Shown here one piece after another: positions 48,814 through 58,000 of a stretch of DNA of 64,000 bases (positions are counted from its first letter, which is position 1; every line of letters begins with the position of its first letter). The translations under genes and the position numbers were made by a program. A model generated the notes under the pieces. That model saw nothing but the letters and a program-made list of their open reading frames with translations. It was not told where the DNA came from and searched no databases. Origin of the DNA: Beggiatoa leptomitoformis (GTDB lineage: Bacteria > Pseudomonadota > Gammaproteobacteria > Beggiatoales > Beggiatoaceae). The stretch spans positions 3,048,261 through 3,112,260 of the forward strand of contig NZ_CP012373.2 in the NCBI RefSeq assembly GCF_001305575.3, in the 5' to 3' direction.

Positions 48814-49383
48814 TTATTTATTTACACGTGCTAAATACTCGTTGGTGCGGGTATCCACACGGATTAAATCGCCTACGTTTAAGAATAAGGGAACGCGCAC
48901 CGTTGCACCTGTTTCTAAGGTTGCGGTTTTGCTACCACCACCTGAGGTATCACCACGAATACCTGGTTCTGTATCGCTAATCGCTAAGACAACGAAATTG
49001 GGCGGGCTAACACCAATGGGCGCGCCATTCCATAACATAACGGTACATTCTTCTTGTCCTTTTAACCATTTAATGGCATCAACGACAATAGAGGCATCAG
49101 CGGCAAATTGTTCAAAGGTTTCAGGCACCATAAAATGGTAAAACTCGCCGTCGTTGTACACATATTGCATTTGTGTTTCAACGACATCAGCCCCTTCTAG
49201 GGTATCACCTGATTTAAATGTCCGTTCTAAAATACGTCCTGTTCTTAAATTTCGCAATCTAACACGGTTAAAGGCTTGACCTTTACCGGGTTTTACAAAT
49301 TCGTTTTCTACAATGGCACAAGGGTCATTTTCGAACATGACTTTAAGTCCAGACTTAAATTCACTCGTACTGAAAACAGCCAT
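48814..49383 (-). CDS. efp: Translation elongation factor P
   Basis: 189 residues. Rescues ribosomes stalled on polyproline stretches. The modified lysine position is K34 ([10 protein letters not shown]), as in E. coli, so beta-lysylation by EpmA is likely; epmA/epmB are not in this window. KOW-like N-terminal barrel and two OB domains ([36 protein letters not shown]). Confidence 0.97.
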   Translation of the reverse strand: MAVFSTSEFKSGLKVMFENDPCAIVENEFVKPGKGQAFNRVRLRNLRTGRILERTFKSGDTLEGADVVETQMQYVYNDGEFYHFMVPETFEQFAADASIVVDAIKWLKGQEECTVMLWNGAPIGVSPPNFVVLAISDTEPGIRGDTSGGGSKTATLETGATVRVPLFLNVGDLIRVDTRTNEYLARVNK

Positions 49384-49528
49384 AAAAACTCCCTAAACAG
49401 TGAGATGTTTATAATTATTTGCTTTAATAAATCGGTGTGACGCAATCAATTTACGCGGATGGTAAAATCGGGTCACAATAAAAATGCGCTATAGAAAAAT
49501 GGGTTTCTATAGCGCACTCTGTAAAACT

Positions 49529-49602
49529 TGGCTGGGGGACTAGGATTCGAACCTAGGTTGATGGAGTCAGAGTCCATAGTCCTGCCACTAGACGATCCCC
49601 CA
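49529..49602 (-). tRNA. glnV: tRNA-Gln (anticodon CTG)
   Basis: 74 bases on the minus strand: acceptor TGGGGGA / TCCCCCA, D-arm with TAGTGGCAGG, anticodon stem-loop TGGA-CTCTGAC-TCCA (CUG), T-arm with GGTTCGAATCC, discriminator G and an encoded CCA. Only tRNA seen in the window. Confidence 0.95.
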
Positions 49603-49665
49603 ATACAGCAAACAGTTATTTGTATTGCGCATGAATCGCAGTAAATAACTGTTGACTGATAAATA

Positions 49666-50058
49666 TTAACGTTTTGAGTACTGTGGACGCTTACGTGCTT
49701 TACGCAAGCCAACCTTTTTCCGTTCCACTTCACGAGAATCGCGGGTTACAAAACCTGCTTTACGTAAGGGAGAGCGTAAGGTTTCGTCATACTCAATTAA
49801 CGCGCGCGTTAAACCGTGACGAATCGCGCCAGCTTGTCCTGTGTTTCCGCCACCTTCCACTGATACTAAAATATCAAATTTATCTTTTAGTTCAGTAATA
49901 TCTAATGGTTGACGGACAACCATACGAGCGGTTTCACGACCAAAATATTCATCTAAGGGACGGTCGTTGACAATAATCTTGCCTTCACCAGCTCTTAAGT
50001 AAACCCGTGCAGTGGAGCTTTTGCGCCGTCCTGTACCATAATATTGGGTTATTGCCAT
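49666..50058 (-). CDS. rpsI: 30S ribosomal protein S9
   Basis: 130 residues with the typical opening [20 protein letters not shown] and the C-terminal [12 protein letters not shown] tail that reaches the P-site tRNA. Second gene of rplM-rpsI, three bases after rplM. Confidence 0.98.
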   Translation of the reverse strand: MAITQYYGTGRRKSSTARVYLRAGEGKIIVNDRPLDEYFGRETARMVVRQPLDITELKDKFDILVSVEGGGNTGQAGAIRHGLTRALIEYDETLRSPLRKAGFVTRDSREVERKKVGLRKARKRPQYSKR

Positions 50059-50061
50059 ACA

Positions 50062-50496
50062 TTAACCTTTTAAATTTAATGCGATAGGTTGTTGCGCGGT
50101 GTGGTTATGCTCAGTTCCCGCAAACACTTTTAATTTACGAAACATATCACGCCCTAAAGGACCTTTCGGTAACATTCCTTTAACGGCGATTTCAATTAAA
50201 CGTTCTGGGGCTTTTTCTTTGAGCTTGTCAAAACGAATACCTTTAATACCGCCGGTGTACCCACTATGGTGGTAATACATTTTCGACGTTGCTTTGTTAC
50301 CTGTGACTTGAATTTTCTCGGCATTAATAATGACGATATAATCACCTGTATCAACATGCGGTGTGTATTCTGGCTTATGTTTACCACGCAAACGTTTGGC
50401 AACCTCAGTAGCTAATCTACCTAACACCATATTATCTGCATCGATGACATACCAGTCCCGCTTGACGGTCTCAGGTCTGGCACTAAATGTTCTCAC
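50062..50496 (-). CDS. rplM: 50S ribosomal protein L13
   Basis: 144 residues starting at GTG 50496 ([12 protein letters not shown]). The ATG at 50511 in the same frame is part of GGAGGG, the ribosome-binding site itself, and cannot be the start. Signature [20 protein letters not shown] and [10 protein letters not shown] are present. Confidence 0.96.
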   Translation of the reverse strand: MRTFSARPETVKRDWYVIDADNMVLGRLATEVAKRLRGKHKPEYTPHVDTGDYIVIINAEKIQVTGNKATSKMYYHHSGYTGGIKGIRFDKLKEKAPERLIEIAVKGMLPKGPLGRDMFRKLKVFAGTEHNHTAQQPIALNLKG

Positions 50497-50609
50497 TGGT
50501 AATCCCTCCAACGGGAAAGATGAAATCTGTTGCTTTTAAAAAAAACCTGAATTTTAGAATTTATCTATCTGACTGTCAATCGTAAATCAGCTTTTATCTT
50601 GAATTTACG

Positions 50610-52313
50610 TTAAAATAAAAAGTACCGTTGTGCCAATGGCAAGACTTCAGCGGGTTTGCAGGTTAGCAATTCCCCATCGGCACGGACTTGGTAAGTTTGT
50701 GCATTGACTTCAATCAGCGGTTGATAATGGTTATGAATCATATTGGCTTTGCTAATGGTGCGACAATTTTCTACCGCAACTAAACGTTTGTTTAAGCCTA
50801 TGTGTCGACCAATGTCTTGTTGTAATGCTGCTTGGGAAACAAAGGTTACGGAGGTTGCATGTCGCGCTCCACCTAACGCACCAAACATGTAGCGATAATG
50901 CACAGGTTGTGGGGTAGGGATGGAAGCATTGGGGTCGCCCATGTGTGCGGCAACAATAGCACCGCCTTTGAGTATCATAGCAGGTTTAACCCCAAAAAAT
51001 GCGGGTTTCCATAAAACTAAATCGGCTAGCTTTCCCACTTCTATTGAGCCAACTTCGTGAGCAATACCTTGTGCTATCGCAGGATTTATTGTGTATTTGG
51101 CTATATAGCGTTTAACGCGGAAATTATCATGTAAGCTATTATCTTCTGCTAAATTACCGCGTTGTACCTTCATTTTATGTGCCGTTTGCCATGTACGGGT
51201 AATCACTTCACCGACGCGACCCATTGCTTGTGAATCGGAGGAAATCATCGAAAACGCGCCTAAATCGTGCAAAATATCTTCCGCAGCGATGGTTTCACGC
51301 CGAATGCGTGATTCTGCAAATGCAACATCTTCGGGAATTGCAGGGTCTAAATGGTGGCAAACCATGAGCATATCTAAATGCTCGTCTATTGTGTTGATAG
51401 TATAAGGACGGGTTGGATTGGTTGAGGAGGGTAAAACGTTTTTTTGTCCACAAAGTTTAATAATATCAGGTGCATGTCCGCCACCTGCACCTTCGGTATG
51501 GTAGGCATGAATCACCCGATGTTTAAACGCCGCAATGGTATCTTCCACAAAGCCCGATTCGTTCAAGGTATCCGTATGAATTGCTACTTGAATATCATAT
51601 TCTTCTGCCACGTCTAGGCAGTTATCAATGGCTGCGGGTGTTGTTCCCCAGTCTTCATGCAGTTTTAGACCCATTGCACCCGCTTCAACCTGTTCGCGCA
51701 ACGGGTCGGGTAAACTGGCGTTACCTTTACCTAAAAAGCCAATATTCATTGGTAACGCATCAGACGCTTGCAACATGCGGTGAATATGCCATACACCTGA
51801 TGTACACGTGGTTGCATTTGTTCCCGCCGCAGGACCTGTGCCACCGCCTATCATTGTCGTGATGCCTGACATAATCGCATCATCAATCTGTTGTGGACAA
51901 ATAAAATGAATATGGGAGTCAATTCCACCAGCCGTTACAATTAATCCTTCACCTGCAATTACTTCTGTTCCCGCGCCTAAAATAATATCAACGGATGGCT
52001 GTATATCAGGATTACCCGCTTTACCAATCGCATAAATCCGCCCATTTTTTAACCCAATATCGGCTTTAATAATGCCCCAGTAGTCAATAATCAGGGCATT
52101 AGTAATCACTGTGTCAACAACATCAGCACTGCTCGCTTGTCCTTGTCCCATGCCGTCACGAATAACTTTACCGCCACCAAATTTAACTTCTTCCCCATAA
52201 ATCGTGCGGTCAGCCTCGACTTGAATCCATAATTCTGTATCGGCTAAACGAATTCTATCGCCAACAGTTGCACCATACATTTCTGCATAAGCACGCCGTG
52301 AAATGGTAGCCAC
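50610..52313 (-). CDS. ureC: Urease subunit alpha
   Basis: 567 residues, GTG start 52313 overlapping the ureB stop (TAGTG). All nickel and catalytic residues fall at the standard positions: H134, H136, carbamylated K217, H246, H272, C319, H320, D360. Hydrolyses urea to ammonia and CO2 in the cytoplasm. Nickel loading requires UreD/E/F/G, none of which are in this window. Confidence 0.97.
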   Translation of the reverse strand: MATISRRAYAEMYGATVGDRIRLADTELWIQVEADRTIYGEEVKFGGGKVIRDGMGQGQASSADVVDTVITNALIIDYWGIIKADIGLKNGRIYAIGKAGNPDIQPSVDIILGAGTEVIAGEGLIVTAGGIDSHIHFICPQQIDDAIMSGITTMIGGGTGPAAGTNATTCTSGVWHIHRMLQASDALPMNIGFLGKGNASLPDPLREQVEAGAMGLKLHEDWGTTPAAIDNCLDVAEEYDIQVAIHTDTLNESGFVEDTIAAFKHRVIHAYHTEGAGGGHAPDIIKLCGQKNVLPSSTNPTRPYTINTIDEHLDMLMVCHHLDPAIPEDVAFAESRIRRETIAAEDILHDLGAFSMISSDSQAMGRVGEVITRTWQTAHKMKVQRGNLAEDNSLHDNFRVKRYIAKYTINPAIAQGIAHEVGSIEVGKLADLVLWKPAFFGVKPAMILKGGAIVAAHMGDPNASIPTPQPVHYRYMFGALGGARHATSVTFVSQAALQQDIGRHIGLNKRLVAVENCRTISKANMIHNHYQPLIEVNAQTYQVRADGELLTCKPAEVLPLAQRYFLF

Positions 52314-52618
52314 TATAATGCCCCCATGATTTTCGCGTTAAAGCCATAAACCTGCCGTTTTCCTGCAAAGGCAACTAAAGCGACTTCTCGCGTTTGCCCC
52401 GGTTCAAAACGAATTGCTGTTCCTGCGGGAATATTCAGACGAAAACCGCGTGTTGTCTCGCGGTCAAAGTGCAAAGCCGTATTTGTTTCATAAAAATGAT
52501 AATGTGAGCCAACTTGAATTGGACGGTCGCCTGTATTTGCAACCGTGATACAACGGGTTTCCCGTTTTGTGTTTAATTCAATTTCACCACTTTGTACAAT
52601 TATTTCGCCCGGAATCAT
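52313..52618 (-). CDS. ureB: Urease subunit beta
   Basis: 101 residues, with the usual [13 protein letters not shown] core. First visible gene of the urease pair; the upstream ureA (gamma) gene that normally precedes it is absent. AAGGAGAA lies just before the ATG. Confidence 0.93.
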   Translation of the reverse strand: MIPGEIIVQSGEIELNTKRETRCITVANTGDRPIQVGSHYHFYETNTALHFDRETTRGFRLNIPAGTAIRFEPGQTREVALVAFAGKRQVYGFNAKIMGAL

Positions 52619-52740
52619 TGTTATATTCTCCTTGGTTTATTTTGTTGTGAGTTATCCAGTTAGGCGGTTTCTATGGGTATATCTAGGGCTTAGGCTTTAA
52701 AAGCATAGTTTAATTGTGGTCTAAAAACCAAATCTAAATA

Positions 52741-52780
52741 AAAAGACCCTCTCAACGTATCATTGAGAAGGTCTTTTTTT
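52741..52780. terminator. Bidirectional terminator between divergent genes
   Basis: AAAAGACC and GGTCTTTT arms plus CTCTCAA / TTGAGA, followed by TTTTTTT on the plus strand and TTTTATTT on the minus strand. Confidence 0.75.
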
Positions 52781-52794
52781 AGCGCGTAATATTA

Positions 52795-52882
52795 GAATGT
52801 GTCATCAAATAGAGGGGGTTAAAAGTTCAAGCCAAAAGAATCAGGGTAGAAACCAAATAACCTTACTTAAGAAACTCTTAGC
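52795..52882 (-). mobile_element. Right-end remnant of the 851-bp IS (degraded)
   Basis: GAATGTGTCATCAAATAG followed by GTTCAAGCCAAAAGAATCAG and CTTACTTAAGAAACTCTTAGC, all diverged matches to the right end of the full copies. It preserves the TTA target context. Oldest of the five IS traces in the window. Confidence 0.75.
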
Positions 52883-53182
52883 ATGATGATTATTTGCAGT
52901 TAATTATTTGTTTTTAACATAATTTATTGATTGGCTTAATTTAAAGTCTTATAAAATACAATTTTTACATACCAACGTAGTAGGTATTTTGCAGGTATAA
53001 AAATTGTCAGGGAGATAAACCATGTATTTATACACCAGATTTTTATTCAATAATGTTTGATTTTATGGAGGGTTACTAAAATATGCAGTGGTAATGCTAT
53101 TATTGGCATAACGGATAAAATTGCTATTTGCCGTTTTTTATCTATTCATTACCTCTATCAATGACAATAAAAAGATAATCGC

Positions 53183-54304
53183 ATGAATCAGCTAGATCAA
53201 TATTATATGGCACGCGCCCTACAACTTGCCGAGCAGGGTTTATGGTCAACCGATCCAAACCCGCGCGTGGGTTGTGTGATTGTGCGTGATGGAGAAATCG
53301 TGGGTGAAGGTTGGCATGAAGTCGCGGGCGAACCCCATGCAGAAGTTCATGCCTTACAAATGGCTAAAGAAAAAGCACAAGGGGCAACTTGCTACGTTAC
53401 CCTAGAGCCTTGTTGTCATCATGGACGCACACCACCCTGTACCGATGCATTGATTAAAGCAGGGATTACCCGCGTGGTTGCAGCCTCTACCGACCCCAAT
53501 CCGATTGTTGCAAGTAAGGGAATAGAACAATTAAATAAAGCAGGTATTGTGGTTAATGTTGGGGTGTTAGGTTCTCAAGCTGAACAATTAAATCCCGGTT
53601 TTTTTATGCGGATGCGACGCAATCGTCCCTATATTCGTTGTAAATTAGCCATGAGTTTAGATGGTAGAACTGCGATGGCATCAGGCGAAAGTCAATGGAT
53701 TACTTCGCAAGATGCGCGTCGTGATGTGCAGGGATTACGGGCGCGCAGTTCGGCAGTGATGACGGGAGCAGGTACAATTCTCGCGGATAATCCTCGCATG
53801 ACAGTGAGAGAAACGGAATTACCACAACATTTATATAAACCGAAAATTATTCGCCAACCCATTCGCGCCATTGTCGATGCACATTTAAGTTGCACCCCTT
53901 CCGCCCGTATTTTTGAAAAACCGGGGCAAGTAGTCATTTTTACCGCGTCAAGCAATGAAACAATTAAAACTATGTTAGAAACAGCGGGCGCACATGTTTT
54001 TTCTTTACCTCGTGGCACAAAAGGCGATATTGATTTACAAGAAATGTGCTACCGTCTAGCAACCGATTTTCATGTGAATGAATTATTATTAGAAACAGGT
54101 GCAACCTTAAGTGGTTCAATGTTAAAAGCGGGCTTAATTGATGAAATTATTATCTATATGGCACCCGTGTTAATGGGCAATAAAGCGCGTGGTTTGTTCA
54201 ACTTGCCTGAAATTGAATTGATGAAACAACGCTTATCGTTAAACATTACTGATATTCGTGCAATTGGTTGTGATTGGCGGATTACGGCACAACCTGCCTT
54301 TTAA
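53183..54304 (+). CDS. ribD: Riboflavin biosynthesis deaminase/reductase
   Basis: 373-residue bifunctional enzyme: N-terminal deaminase with zinc ligands H52, C77 and C86 and catalytic E54 (EPHAEVHALQM, LEPCCHHGRTPPC), then an NADPH-dependent reductase (MSLDGRTAMASGESQWI). Converts 2,5-diamino-6-ribosylamino-pyrimidinone phosphate to the ribitylamino compound. It stands alone here, away from ribE/ribBA/ribH. Confidence 0.95.
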   Translation: MNQLDQYYMARALQLAEQGLWSTDPNPRVGCVIVRDGEIVGEGWHEVAGEPHAEVHALQMAKEKAQGATCYVTLEPCCHHGRTPPCTDALIKAGITRVVAASTDPNPIVASKGIEQLNKAGIVVNVGVLGSQAEQLNPGFFMRMRRNRPYIRCKLAMSLDGRTAMASGESQWITSQDARRDVQGLRARSSAVMTGAGTILADNPRMTVRETELPQHLYKPKIIRQPIRAIVDAHLSCTPSARIFEKPGQVVIFTASSNETIKTMLETAGAHVFSLPRGTKGDIDLQEMCYRLATDFHVNELLLETGATLSGSMLKAGLIDEIIIYMAPVLMGNKARGLFNLPEIELMKQRLSLNITDIRAIGCDWRITAQPAF

Positions 54305-54383
54305 AATCAGACCTTCTGGATTGTTACACTCTGGAAGGTCAATTATCTAATCGTAAAATATGCAGCATCATATTGAAGTATAA

Positions 54384-55316
54384 ATGTCACGCATTACACC
54401 GCCTGCCCCACCCCACGCTGACACAGAAGACAGTTATCTCGCTTCCCTTAGTGATTTGATGGTTGGTTTACTCTTTATTTTTATCATTATCTTAATGGCA
54501 TTTGCCTTAAACTATCGTCAAGCAGAAAGCACTTCTAACGCAGAGACAATTAAACAACAAGCTGAAAAACAAAGGTTAATTGCAGAAACCCAAATACAAC
54601 AGCAAAAACGGGTGCAATTAGTTCAAGAAACTGAAAAACTTCGCAAAGAACAGCAAAGCCTTAGCCAACAAACCACACAGCTAGTTGAAGAAAAACAACG
54701 CTTAGAAACGATTATTGTCCGCTTAACAGATAATAATGCCGTCCGTCGTACTTTGTTAAGGGATATTGAACGGGATTTACAAAATCGCGGGGTGCGGGTG
54801 TTCATTGATGAAAAAAATGGTATTTTACGTTTGCCTGAAGAACTATTATTTGCTTCTGCACAAGCTAATTTTCGTCCCAGTGGTGAACAAGCAATTAAAC
54901 AACTTTCCTTTGTTTTAGCTGAAATTTTACCTTGTTATAGCCAAACCGCTACGGTTATACAACCCCAATGTAACCAACGTAGTGAGTCTCGTTTAGAAGC
55001 TGTTTTTATTGAAGGACATACGGATAATCAGCCGATTAATACCCCACAATTTAAAGATAACTGGGCATTGGCTAACGCCCGCGCAATCAACACCTACCAA
55101 GCCCTGATAAATCACGCCCCTCTGCTTGATACCCTGCAAAACGGACAAGCGCAAGCACTTTTAAGTGTGAGTGTTTACGAAGCCCGTCGCCCTGTTGCCG
55201 ACCAAGACAGTGAAGAAGGCAGACGACAAAACCGACGGATTGACTTACGATTTTTAATGGCATCCCCCCCACCCGAATTAGTAGAACACGCCGCCCAGCG
55301 ATTGCGTGCAGAATAA
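54384..55316 (+). CDS. Orphan MotB/ZorB-like stator protein with OmpA domain
   Basis: 310 residues: short cytoplasmic N terminus, one membrane segment at about 24-45 (SDLMVGLLFIFIIILMAFAL) that starts with an Asp in the place of the proton-binding Asp of MotB (D24), a long charged coiled coil at about 55-115 (EKLRKEQQSLSQQTTQLVEE), and a C-terminal OmpA-like peptidoglycan-binding domain (FIEGHTDNQPINTPQFKDNW, EGRRQNRRIDLRF). This is the ZorB-type layout of Zorya antiphage stators and of MotB-like proteins. No MotA/ZorA partner gene is next to it: ribD is upstream and ccoS/fabI downstream. It might pair with a distant MotA-like protein. Confidence 0.75.
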   Translation: MSRITPPAPPHADTEDSYLASLSDLMVGLLFIFIIILMAFALNYRQAESTSNAETIKQQAEKQRLIAETQIQQQKRVQLVQETEKLRKEQQSLSQQTTQLVEEKQRLETIIVRLTDNNAVRRTLLRDIERDLQNRGVRVFIDEKNGILRLPEELLFASAQANFRPSGEQAIKQLSFVLAEILPCYSQTATVIQPQCNQRSESRLEAVFIEGHTDNQPINTPQFKDNWALANARAINTYQALINHAPLLDTLQNGQAQALLSVSVYEARRPVADQDSEEGRRQNRRIDLRFLMASPPPELVEHAAQRLRAE

Positions 55317-55387
55317 TCCCCTACTTGAGAAATGTTATTTAACACACAATTGTATAATCGCCGCTACCTTTAGGTTAATACTACAGT

Positions 55388-55567
55388 ATGGACATCCTTT
55401 ATCTACTTATCCCTTTATCACTCGTCCTTATTTCGCTCATTATCGGTACATTTCTCTGGGCAATACACTCAGGTCAATTTGATGATTTAGAAGGGCCTGC
55501 CCATGAAATTTTGATGGATAAAGACGATATCATCCCGCCCAAAACCACAGCGATAGATAAACAATAG
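55388..55567 (+). CDS. ccoS: cbb3-type cytochrome oxidase assembly protein CcoS
   Basis: 59-residue membrane protein: one hydrophobic segment (ILYLLIPLSLVLISLIIG) followed by the diagnostic FLWAIHSGQFDDLEGPAHEI stretch, then an acidic/prolyl tail. CcoS is needed to insert haem b and copper into the CcoN subunit of cbb3 oxidase. Here it stands apart from ccoNOPQ and ccoGHI, so an oxidase must be encoded elsewhere. It is too short for most automatic calls. Confidence 0.9.
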   Translation: MDILYLLIPLSLVLISLIIGTFLWAIHSGQFDDLEGPAHEILMDKDDIIPPKTTAIDKQ

Positions 55568-55741
55568 ATAGCTAGAAAAAACAAATCTACCCCTGATGCA
55601 ATATCCGTGTCATTCATTTCTTGTATTTTAAAATAATAACGTATAAAACTCTCTATTGTTGCTCTGCAATATAACGTTTAGAATGATTTTAAATTATCCA
55701 ATCTACATGTATGTTTTCTTATATTAAATGGAGTTATTTGC

Positions 55742-56515
55742 ATGAACCCTTCAAATTTTCTAGCGGGTAAAAAAGGCTTAGTAGTCGGTATTGCCAATGC
55801 GCAAAGTATTGCTTATGGTTGCGCCCGTGCATTTCGGGATTGGGGGGCTGAAGTCGCCATTACCTACTTGAATGAAAAAGCAAAACCACATGTTGAATCA
55901 CTGGCTAAAGAGTTAGAAGCTCCGCTCTTTTTACCTTGTGATGTCAGCCAAGAAGGTGAATTAGAATCCGTTTTTGCTGCAATTGAACAAAAATGGGGTA
56001 AATTAGATTTTCTTCTGCACTCCATTGCCTTCGCCCCTCGTGATGACTTACACGGGCGCGTTGTAGATTGCTCACGCGATGGTTTTTTAGTTGCAATGGA
56101 TATTTCTTGCCACTCATTTATTCGCATGGCAAAGCTCTCCGAACCCCTGATGAAAGATGGCGGTTGCCTTTTAACCATGAGCTACTTCGGTGCAGAACGT
56201 GTCGTAGAAAATTACAACCTCATGGGACCTGTTAAAGCCGCTTTAGAAAGTACCAGCCGTTATTTAGCCGCTGAACTTGGCGCGAAAGGCATTCGTGTTC
56301 ATGCCATTTCCCCCGGCCCTTTAAAAACCCGCGCTGCTTCTGGCATTGCCCACTTTGATGAATTAATTGAAAAAGCCACCGAGCGTGCACCACAACATCA
56401 ATTAGTGACTATTGAAGACGTGGGTGGCATTTGCGCCTACCTAGTCAGTGACATGGCAAAAGCCATTACAGGCAACCGTGTTTATGTTGATGCGGGTTAC
56501 CATATTGTCGGCTAA
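55742..56515 (+). CDS. fabI: Enoyl-ACP reductase (NADH)
   Basis: 257-residue SDR-family enzyme for the last step of fatty acid elongation. NAD-binding GIANAQSIAYGCA (16-28), catalytic Y158 and K165 (ENYNLMGPVKAAL) and a second Tyr at 148. First of a run fabI - maoC/pta - ackA. Confidence 0.95.
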   Translation: MNPSNFLAGKKGLVVGIANAQSIAYGCARAFRDWGAEVAITYLNEKAKPHVESLAKELEAPLFLPCDVSQEGELESVFAAIEQKWGKLDFLLHSIAFAPRDDLHGRVVDCSRDGFLVAMDISCHSFIRMAKLSEPLMKDGGCLLTMSYFGAERVVENYNLMGPVKAALESTSRYLAAELGAKGIRVHAISPGPLKTRAASGIAHFDELIEKATERAPQHQLVTIEDVGGICAYLVSDMAKAITGNRVYVDAGYHIVG

Positions 56516-56527
56516 TTAATTGTTATT

Positions 56528-56558
56528 GTAACGATTGTTGCAGAAAAACAATCGTTAC
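56528..56558. other. Perfect hairpin between fabI and the maoC/pta gene
   Basis: GTAACGATTGTT (56528-56539) and AACAATCGTTAC (56547-56558) with a seven-base loop. No T-run. It could process or stabilise an operon transcript. Confidence 0.6.
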
Positions 56559-56587
56559 TCAAGCACATAACGTGAGAATAAAAAACT

Positions 56588-58000
56588 ATGCATGAAGCGA
56601 CACAACAAGACATTAGCAACAAGACCTTTGACGAAATTCAAATCGGTGAATCTGCCAATGTCTCCCGTACACTAACCTATGAAGATATTAACGTTTTTGC
56701 AATGGCATCAGGGGATTTAAACCCCACCCACTTAGACTTTGACTATGTTCATCAACAACATGAAAATAACAAAGTCACTGGACACAGCATGTGGAATGGT
56801 GCGCTGATTTCTGGACTACTAGGCACACAACTGCCCGGACCTGGAACAATTTACAAAGGGCAGAACTTAGTTTTTCACAACTACCTAACCCTAGGCGATA
56901 CCGTCACCTTAACCATCACAGTTAAAAGCAAAAACCATCAAGACCACAGCATTATTTTTGATTGTTTAAGCACCAACCAACGCGGGGAAACCGTTTGCAC
57001 AGGGGTTGCAGAAGTCATTGCACCCACTGAAAAAATTATCCGCACTGCCATTGCCTTACCCGAATTGCAAATCAACAATCCCGGCGCGCAATTACAACGT
57101 TTGGTTGCAATGACCCACAAATACGAACCCATTCGTATGGCTGTTGTGCATCCTGTTGACCGTAACTCCCTATTTGGTGCAATTGAAGCCGCTAAAGCTA
57201 ACCTGATTATTCCTTACCTCGTTGGGCCTAAAGCCAAAATCATAGCGGTTGCCCAAGAAGATGGGGTAGATATTACAGGCTACAACTTTGTGGATACCGA
57301 ACACAGCCATGAAGCGGCTACCGTTGCGGTTGCAATGGCACGTTCAGGCGAAGTTGATGCCATTATGAAAGGCAGTTTACACACCGATGAACTGATGGGT
57401 GCAGCCGTCCAACGTGGCACAGGCATCGCCACTGCACGGCGTATGAGCCATGTATTTGTGCTTGATGTTCCCTCCTATCCTCGTCCACTCTTTGTTACTG
57501 ATGCGGCCATCAACATAGACCCAACGTTAGAAGATAAACGTGACATCGTGCAGAATGCCATCGAACTCGCCCATGCATTAGGCGTTCCTCAGCCCAAAAT
57601 TGCCTTACTATCAGCCGTAGAAACCATTAACCCCAAAATGCGCTCCACTTTAGAAGCGGCTGCGATTTGCAAAATGGCCGACCGCAAACAAATTGTTGGC
57701 GGTGTTATTGATGGACCTTTAGCCTTTGATAACGCAGTTTCTATGGAAGCAGCAAGAATCAAAGGAATTATTTCCCCCGTTGCAGGACAAGCTGATATCC
57801 TTGTTGCACCAGATTTAGAAGCGGGTAACATGGTTGCCAAACAACTCGAATACATGGCAGAAGCCCAGTCTTCAGGCATTGTTTTAGGGGCGCGTGTTCC
57901 TATCGCCCTCACCAGCCGTGCCGATTCCGTCCTAAGTCGCATGGCATCTTGTGCCTTAGCCCTTCTCCTCGTTCGAAACAAGGCAAAAGTAATTCCATGA
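56588..58000 (+). CDS. Bifunctional MaoC-like enoyl-CoA hydratase/phosphate acyltransferase
   Basis: 470 residues. The N-terminal MaoC domain (about 10-150: FAMASGDLNPTHLDFDYVHQ, GHSMWNGALISGLLG) should hydrate enoyl-CoA. The C-terminal phosphotransacetylase/phosphotransbutyrylase domain (about 170-470: AVVHPVDRNSLFGAIEAA, LVGPKAKI, VAPDLEAGNM) exchanges CoA for phosphate. Its last four bases overlap the ackA start (ATGA), so both products are made in step and acyl-phosphate can pass to the kinase for ATP. It may act on acetyl-, propionyl- or butyryl-CoA, for example during polyhydroxyalkanoate turnover. Confidence 0.92.
   Translation: MHEATQQDISNKTFDEIQIGESANVSRTLTYEDINVFAMASGDLNPTHLDFDYVHQQHENNKVTGHSMWNGALISGLLGTQLPGPGTIYKGQNLVFHNYLTLGDTVTLTITVKSKNHQDHSIIFDCLSTNQRGETVCTGVAEVIAPTEKIIRTAIALPELQINNPGAQLQRLVAMTHKYEPIRMAVVHPVDRNSLFGAIEAAKANLIIPYLVGPKAKIIAVAQEDGVDITGYNFVDTEHSHEAATVAVAMARSGEVDAIMKGSLHTDELMGAAVQRGTGIATARRMSHVFVLDVPSYPRPLFVTDAAINIDPTLEDKRDIVQNAIELAHALGVPQPKIALLSAVETINPKMRSTLEAAAICKMADRKQIVGGVIDGPLAFDNAVSMEAARIKGIISPVAGQADILVAPDLEAGNMVAKQLEYMAEAQSSGIVLGARVPIALTSRADSVLSRMASCALALLLVRNKAKVIP

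Larger units (their letters stand above)
52619..53182. other. Non-coding region with a terminator and an IS remnant
   Basis: A 15-bp stem with one mismatch (AAAAGACC...GGTCTTTT, about 52741-52780) and T-runs on both strands, then an IS remnant at 52795-52882, then about 300 AT-rich bases. No gene seen, and no FMN-riboswitch core before ribD. The terminator lies upstream of both flanking genes (divergent), which suggests a gene between them was lost. Confidence 0.6.

Noticed and set aside
52900-53182. FMN riboswitch before ribD
   Set aside because: None of the conserved RFN core words are present, and the region is plain AT-rich DNA.
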